NCBI RefSeq assembly: GCF_001477055.1 | Contig: NZ_LDRK01000004.1 | Coordinates: 1 to 64,000, forward strand | DNA: 64,000 nucleotides | Reading direction: 5' to 3' | Origin: Leucobacter chromiiresistens | GTDB taxonomy: Bacteria > Actinomycetota > Actinomycetes > Actinomycetales > Microbacteriaceae | Shown: positions 60,573 to 64,000 of the stretch, piece after piece | Layout: every line of letters begins with the position of its first letter | How positions within the stretch are numbered: position 1 is the first letter of the stretch | Notes under the pieces: model-generated | What the model was told of the DNA's origin: nothing | Database searches by the model: none | The model's input: the letters and a program-made list of their open reading frames with translations, nothing else | Position numbers and translations under genes: made by a program

Positions 60573-61805
60573 ATGCAGTTGGCGAAAGATGTGAGTCGCG
60601 CTCTCCGGCTCGGCAAGCGCGTGCTCAAGAGGCGTCAGGCGTACTCGCAACTGCGCCAGCTGGTCGAGGAGCGCGGGCCCCTGCCGGAGGGGGCGTTCCG
60701 GATCGGCGTCTACTTCGCCGACAGCGACGTCAACATCTACCAGATGCGGCAGTGGTATGCGCCGCTGCAGAAGCTCTCGGAGCGGTGGCCGGTGCTCGTG
60801 CTGTCGCGGAACGCGTCTGGGGCCCGGCAGCTGATGCGCGAGAGCGGACTCGCCGTCGAGTTCGTGCGCCGCGTCACGGAGATCGAGCAGGTGCTCGAGC
60901 AGCAACGGCTCGACGTGATCCTGTACGTCAATCAGAACACCCGCAATTTCCAGATGATGCGGTACGGCCAGCGGTGGCACGTCTTCATCAATCATGGCGA
61001 GAGCGACAAGATGTACATGACGAGCAATCAGCACCAGGCGTACGATTTCGCGTTCGTCGCCGGTGATGCGGCCCGCGAGCGGCTCGCGCGCGCGCTCTGG
61101 AACTTCGACGTCGACGCCCGAACCATGTCGATCGGTCGGCCGCAGACCGACCACCTGGAGGGCGCCCCGCCGTTCACCCCCGACGAGCGCACCGTCGTGC
61201 TGTACGCCCCGACTTGGGAGGGCGACCGGCCCGCGGCGAGCTACGGGTCCGTCGCGAGCCACGGAGAGGCGCTCGTGCGGACTCTCATCGGCACCGGCCG
61301 GCACCGCGTGGTGTACCGCCCGCACCCCCGCAGCGGGGTGGTCGATGCCGACTTCGGGGCGGCGAACGAGCGGATCATCGCCATGATCGACGCCGCCAAT
61401 CGGGTGGATCCGTCGGCGCAGCACGTCTACGACACGAGCGCGCGCCTCGGGTGGCAGCTGAGTCTTCCGGACGTCGCGATCTGCGACATCTCCGCGATGG
61501 TCTACGATCGGCTCGCGACGGGCCGTCCGCTGATGGTCACGCGCCCCGTCTCTCCCGAGGCGGCTGTCGACGAGCAGGGGTATCTCGGAGTGTGCGAGTG
61601 GCTCGACGCCGCGGAGACGCCGCAGATCGCGGCGGTGCTGGATCGCGTGATCGGCGACGACGAAGCCCGCGAGCGCCTCGACACCTGGTCGGCGCACTAC
61701 TTCGGCGATACCGCTCCCGGCGCGCCCACGCGCAGGTTCCACGCGGCGATCGCCGGCCTGCTCGAGCGCGCCGACGCCGAGCGGGCCCGTCGCGGCCTCG
61801 CCTGA
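60573..61805 (+). CDS. Glycerophosphotransferase-like protein (CDP-glycerol type)
   Basis: This 410-residue GT-B protein is related to TagB/TagF. It carries WHVFINHGESDKMYMTSNQH (the H-G-x-x-x-K motif), VVLYAPTWEG, VYRPHPRSG and VAICDISAMVYDRLATGRPL, where the usual T-D-Y-S-S is C-D-I-S-A. It is probably a priming or tailoring transferase of the same pathway. The basic N-terminus (RALRLGKRVLKRRQAY) could bind membrane. The ATG is six bases after TAGGCT (60561-60566). Confidence 0.75.
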   Translation: MQLAKDVSRALRLGKRVLKRRQAYSQLRQLVEERGPLPEGAFRIGVYFADSDVNIYQMRQWYAPLQKLSERWPVLVLSRNASGARQLMRESGLAVEFVRRVTEIEQVLEQQRLDVILYVNQNTRNFQMMRYGQRWHVFINHGESDKMYMTSNQHQAYDFAFVAGDAARERLARALWNFDVDARTMSIGRPQTDHLEGAPPFTPDERTVVLYAPTWEGDRPAASYGSVASHGEALVRTLIGTGRHRVVYRPHPRSGVVDADFGAANERIIAMIDAANRVDPSAQHVYDTSARLGWQLSLPDVAICDISAMVYDRLATGRPLMVTRPVSPEAAVDEQGYLGVCEWLDAAETPQIAAVLDRVIGDDEARERLDTWSAHYFGDTAPGAPTRRFHAAIAGLLERADAERARRGLA

Positions 61806-61885
61806 GGCGCCCGGGCGGCCCGGCGCTCAGCCGAGCCGCGGGCGGAGCGGCCGGGGCGGGCGACCCGAACGGGCCCGACGTCCGC

Positions 61886-62662
61886 TCACACGGGGTGATC
61901 GGCGTTGTAGCGCTCGAGCACCGCTTCGATGTCGCCGTCGAGCACGAGCCGGCCGCGATCCAGATACAGCCCGCGGGAGCAGAATCGCCGGAGATCGCGC
62001 TCGTTGTGGGAGACGAGGAAGAGCGTCTTGCCCTCCGCCAGGATCTGCTCGATGCGCGCGTAGCACTTCGCCCGGAAGGCCTTGTCGCCCACGGCGAGCA
62101 CCTCGTCGACGAGCAGTACCGGCTCGTCGAGCTGCGAGATGACCGAGAACGCGACGCGCACCTTCATCCCGCTCGAGAGATGCTTGAACGGCGTATCGAC
62201 CACGTCCTCGGCCCCCGCGAACTCGATGATCGAGTCGAAGCGCGCCGCGATGGTGCGCTTGCTCAGCCCGTGGAGCCCCGCGGTCAGCCACACGTTGTCG
62301 CGCACCGTCAGGTCGCCGACGAAGCCGCCGGTGATCTCGATGAGGGGAGCCACTCCGGCGTTGACCTCGACGCGGCCCTCATCCGGGAACAGTACGCGGG
62401 CGACCAGCTTGAGCAGCGTCGACTTGCCCTGTCCGTTGCGCCCGACGACGCCGATGGCCTCGCCGGCGCGGACGTCGAAGGAGACGTCGCGCAGCGCCCA
62501 GAAGTCGCCGGGCCGCTCGCGGCGTGAGCGGCCGGACAGCAGATCCTTGAAACTGCGGCGCGATCCTCGGTTGCGGCGGAATCGGACCCCGAGGCCCGAT
62601 ACCGAGATGATCCGCTCGGCGGTCTGCGGGGCAGCGCCGGTGCCCTGATGCGATGCGTTCAC
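61886..62662 (-). CDS. tagH: TagH/Wzt-type polysaccharide ABC exporter ATPase
   Basis: This 258-residue ATPase of teichoic acid or O-antigen type exporters has VVGRNGQGKSTLLKLVARVL (Walker A), the diagnostic IEITGGFVGDLTVRDNV, signature HLSSGMKVRVAFSVI, VLLVDEVLAVGDKAF and FLVSHNERDL. It has no C-terminal carbohydrate-binding extension. Its GTG starts one base after the permease stop, so translation is coupled. Confidence 0.9.
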   Translation of the reverse strand: MNASHQGTGAAPQTAERIISVSGLGVRFRRNRGSRRSFKDLLSGRSRRERPGDFWALRDVSFDVRAGEAIGVVGRNGQGKSTLLKLVARVLFPDEGRVEVNAGVAPLIEITGGFVGDLTVRDNVWLTAGLHGLSKRTIAARFDSIIEFAGAEDVVDTPFKHLSSGMKVRVAFSVISQLDEPVLLVDEVLAVGDKAFRAKCYARIEQILAEGKTLFLVSHNERDLRRFCSRGLYLDRGRLVLDGDIEAVLERYNADHPV

Positions 62663-62663
62663 G

Positions 62664-63452
62664 TTACAGCTCCTTCAGCACGCCGCCGATGGTGCGGCGG
62701 AAGACGAGGATCCCGATCCCGAGGAACAGGAGCGTCATACCGATCGACGCCGCGATGAGCGGCCAGTCGATCTGATCCGGGAAGAATCCGGCCCGGAAGA
62801 GCGCGAAAATGCCCGAGAGCGGGTTGAACCACGCGAGCGGCCGCGCGAACTCGGGCAGGTCCTGCGCGCCGTAGATGATCGGGGAGGCGTAGAACAGCAC
62901 GCGCAGAACGAGCTTCGTCGCCCGCTCGAGGTCGCGGAAGAAGACGACGAGCGGCGCGACGATCAGTCCGACGCCGAGTGTCAGTGCGGCGAGCAGCAGC
63001 ACCGCCACGGGCATGAGGAGGACGCCCCAGCCGACGTGCGCACCGCTGAAGATCGCGAATGCCACGAGCACGGGCAGGCTGAGCAGGAACTCGATGCCCT
63101 TCGAGCACACGATGCGGCCCACCCAGATCCAGTGGGGGAGCGCCACCGATCGCACGAGTTTGACGTCGCGCAGGAAGGCGCGGGTCGAGTCGGAGATCGC
63201 TCCGTTCACCCACACCCACGGCAGTAGGGCGGTGAGCAGGAAGACGATGTACGGCTGCTCGCCGACCGTGCGCTGGAAGACCTGGGTGAAGACGAACCAG
63301 TAGATGAGGCTCATCAGCAGCGGATCGAGGATGGACCAGAGGTACCCGAGCAGCGAAGTCGCGTAGCGCACCTTGAGGTCGCGGCGCGTCAGCAGCCACA
63401 GCGACGACCACGCGCTGGCGCGCCGGGTACGGGAGGGAGGTGAAAGGGTCAC
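62664..63452 (-). CDS. tagG: TagG/Wzm-type polysaccharide ABC exporter permease
   Basis: This 262-residue ABC-2 permease has six helices. Family features are LLTRRDLKVRYATSLLGYLW, LLPWVWVNGAISDSTRAFL, LVRSVALPHWIWVG and FYASPIIYGAQDLPE. With TagH it flips lipid-linked glycopolymer to the outer face. GTG start at 63452. The 75-base region upstream is shared with the divergent ABC ATPase gene. Confidence 0.9.
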   Translation of the reverse strand: MTLSPPSRTRRASAWSSLWLLTRRDLKVRYATSLLGYLWSILDPLLMSLIYWFVFTQVFQRTVGEQPYIVFLLTALLPWVWVNGAISDSTRAFLRDVKLVRSVALPHWIWVGRIVCSKGIEFLLSLPVLVAFAIFSGAHVGWGVLLMPVAVLLLAALTLGVGLIVAPLVVFFRDLERATKLVLRVLFYASPIIYGAQDLPEFARPLAWFNPLSGIFALFRAGFFPDQIDWPLIAASIGMTLLFLGIGILVFRRTIGGVLKEL

Positions 63453-63527
63453 GTTGCTATTCTGCCGTCTTCCGGCGGGCGGCGAGGCCAGGCGAGCGCA
63501 CGGCGAACCTTTGCTAAATTAGTAGCC

Positions 63528-64000
63528 GTGCCGCCCGTGACCTCGTCTGCCCTGCCCGAGCCCGAACCCCAGAGGGGGTCGATGCCGAGTGAAGCGACGG
63601 TGATCGGCGAGATGTCGAGCGGAACGGGGGCGGGATCGCGCCTGCGTCCGAGCCGCACGGCCGGCGGGCAGCCCGTTCCCGCTCGACCGGCGGAACCCGC
63701 TGCACCGGCGCCCGCGCACCCCTCCGCCCCTGCCGAAGCCCCCGCGGCTGCACCGGCTTCGGAGCCGACCGCCGACGAGGCCGCGACCGCCTCCGCGGAG
63801 GCGAACGCCACGCGGAGCGCTCCGCGGACGCCCCGCACCGGCCGCATCGAGGTTCCGGTGCCCTCGGTGGTGCGCGCCCGCGAGCGCGGGCGCATCGCCG
63901 AGCAGAACCCCGTCGTGCTGCGCACGGAGATGCTGACGAAGACGTACGGGTCGCTCGTCGCCGCCGGCGACGTGTCGATCGACGTGCACGCCGGGTCGTT
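63528..64000 (+). CDS. ABC transporter ATPase, N-terminal part only, with long disordered extension
   Basis: The gene runs off the window. From the GTG at 63528 the frame is open for 157 codons. Residues 1-130 are Pro/Ala/Ser/Glu-rich and apparently disordered (PARPAEPAAPAPAHPSAPAE). The last visible part, VLRTEMLTKTYGSLVAAGDV with SIDVHAGS, is the start of an ABC nucleotide-binding domain just before Walker A. The start codon is seven bases after TAAATT (63515-63520). It is divergent from tagG. Its transported substrate is unknown. Confidence 0.75.
   Translation, partial: MPPVTSSALPEPEPQRGSMPSEATVIGEMSSGTGAGSRLRPSRTAGGQPVPARPAEPAAPAPAHPSAPAEAPAAAPASEPTADEAATASAEANATRSAPRTPRTGRIEVPVPSVVRARERGRIAEQNPVVLRTEMLTKTYGSLVAAGDVSIDVHAGS

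Noticed and set aside
1-64000. CRISPR arrays, insertion sequences, prophage, toxin-antitoxin pairs
   Set aside because: No regularly spaced repeats, transposase or integrase motifs, or small paired toxin-antitoxin genes were found on reading both strands.

Overview
The window is 64 kb of very GC-rich DNA, dense with GTG and ATG starts. It carries actinobacterial marker genes: AdnA/AdnB helicase-nucleases, a DUF3107 protein, a UPF0182 protein, a DUF2342 protease and LAxTG-type sortase substrates. The content suggests a Microbacteriaceae-like actinomycete (Leucobacter or a relative). That placement is inference from gene content, because no rRNA or other phylogenetic marker is present. It looks like ordinary chromosome: no phage, transposase, CRISPR array or plasmid function was seen. 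At least fifteen genes appear to be leaderless, with a TAnnnT -10 hexamer 6-7 bases before the start codon.

Layout. 1-754: end of an LCP-family wall-polymer ligase gene, cut by an 84-bp fold-back inverted repeat at the window edge. 838-3341: a sortase-anchored surface protein and a divergent MFS exporter. 3373-9560: a CoA-thioester hydrolase, an alpha/beta hydrolase divergent from a WYL regulator, a VOC protein, an orphan DNA methyltransferase, a MocR-type regulator whose PLP lysine is replaced by arginine, and a DtxR/MntR-type regulator. 9535-10303: two SMR (Gdx/SugE-like) transporters behind a guanidine-III riboswitch. 11714-17898: a lipoprotein, a divergent S-adenosylhomocysteinase homologue, a nucleoside-deaminase-type amidohydrolase and a complete polar-amino-acid-type ABC importer, which look like one salvage locus. 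18022-33066: mostly housekeeping and stand-alone genes: an MFS drug exporter, LysR with an Orn/Lys/Arg decarboxylase, a DUF885 peptidase, a SEC-C protein, aminopeptidase P, a PHP phosphoesterase, a DEAD helicase, a ferritin-like protein, RlmC, CoaBC and DUF3107.

33237-51004 is a block whose order (AdnA, AdnB, a kinase-like protein, NudC, a UvrD2-like helicase, an E1-like protein, DUF2342, a PDZ/Lon-like protease, UPF0182) resembles the Rv3202c-Rv3193c region of Mycobacterium tuberculosis. Here it contains an apparent pseudokinase and a cysteine-free NudC. An initiator tRNA with a strong terminator follows on the minus strand.

51464-64000 is a cell-surface region. It holds a 1128-residue adhesin with a putative thioester domain and an LARTG anchor, an HtrA-type protease with a long low-complexity cytoplasmic tail, a two-domain CDP-glycerol glycerophosphotransferase, a family 2 glycosyltransferase, a second glycerophosphotransferase-like protein, a TagGH-type ABC exporter, and the start of another ABC ATPase with a long disordered N-terminus. 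Together the transferases and exporter suggest synthesis and export of a teichoic-acid-like glycopolymer. An LCP protein of the kind found at the other end of the window could attach such a polymer.
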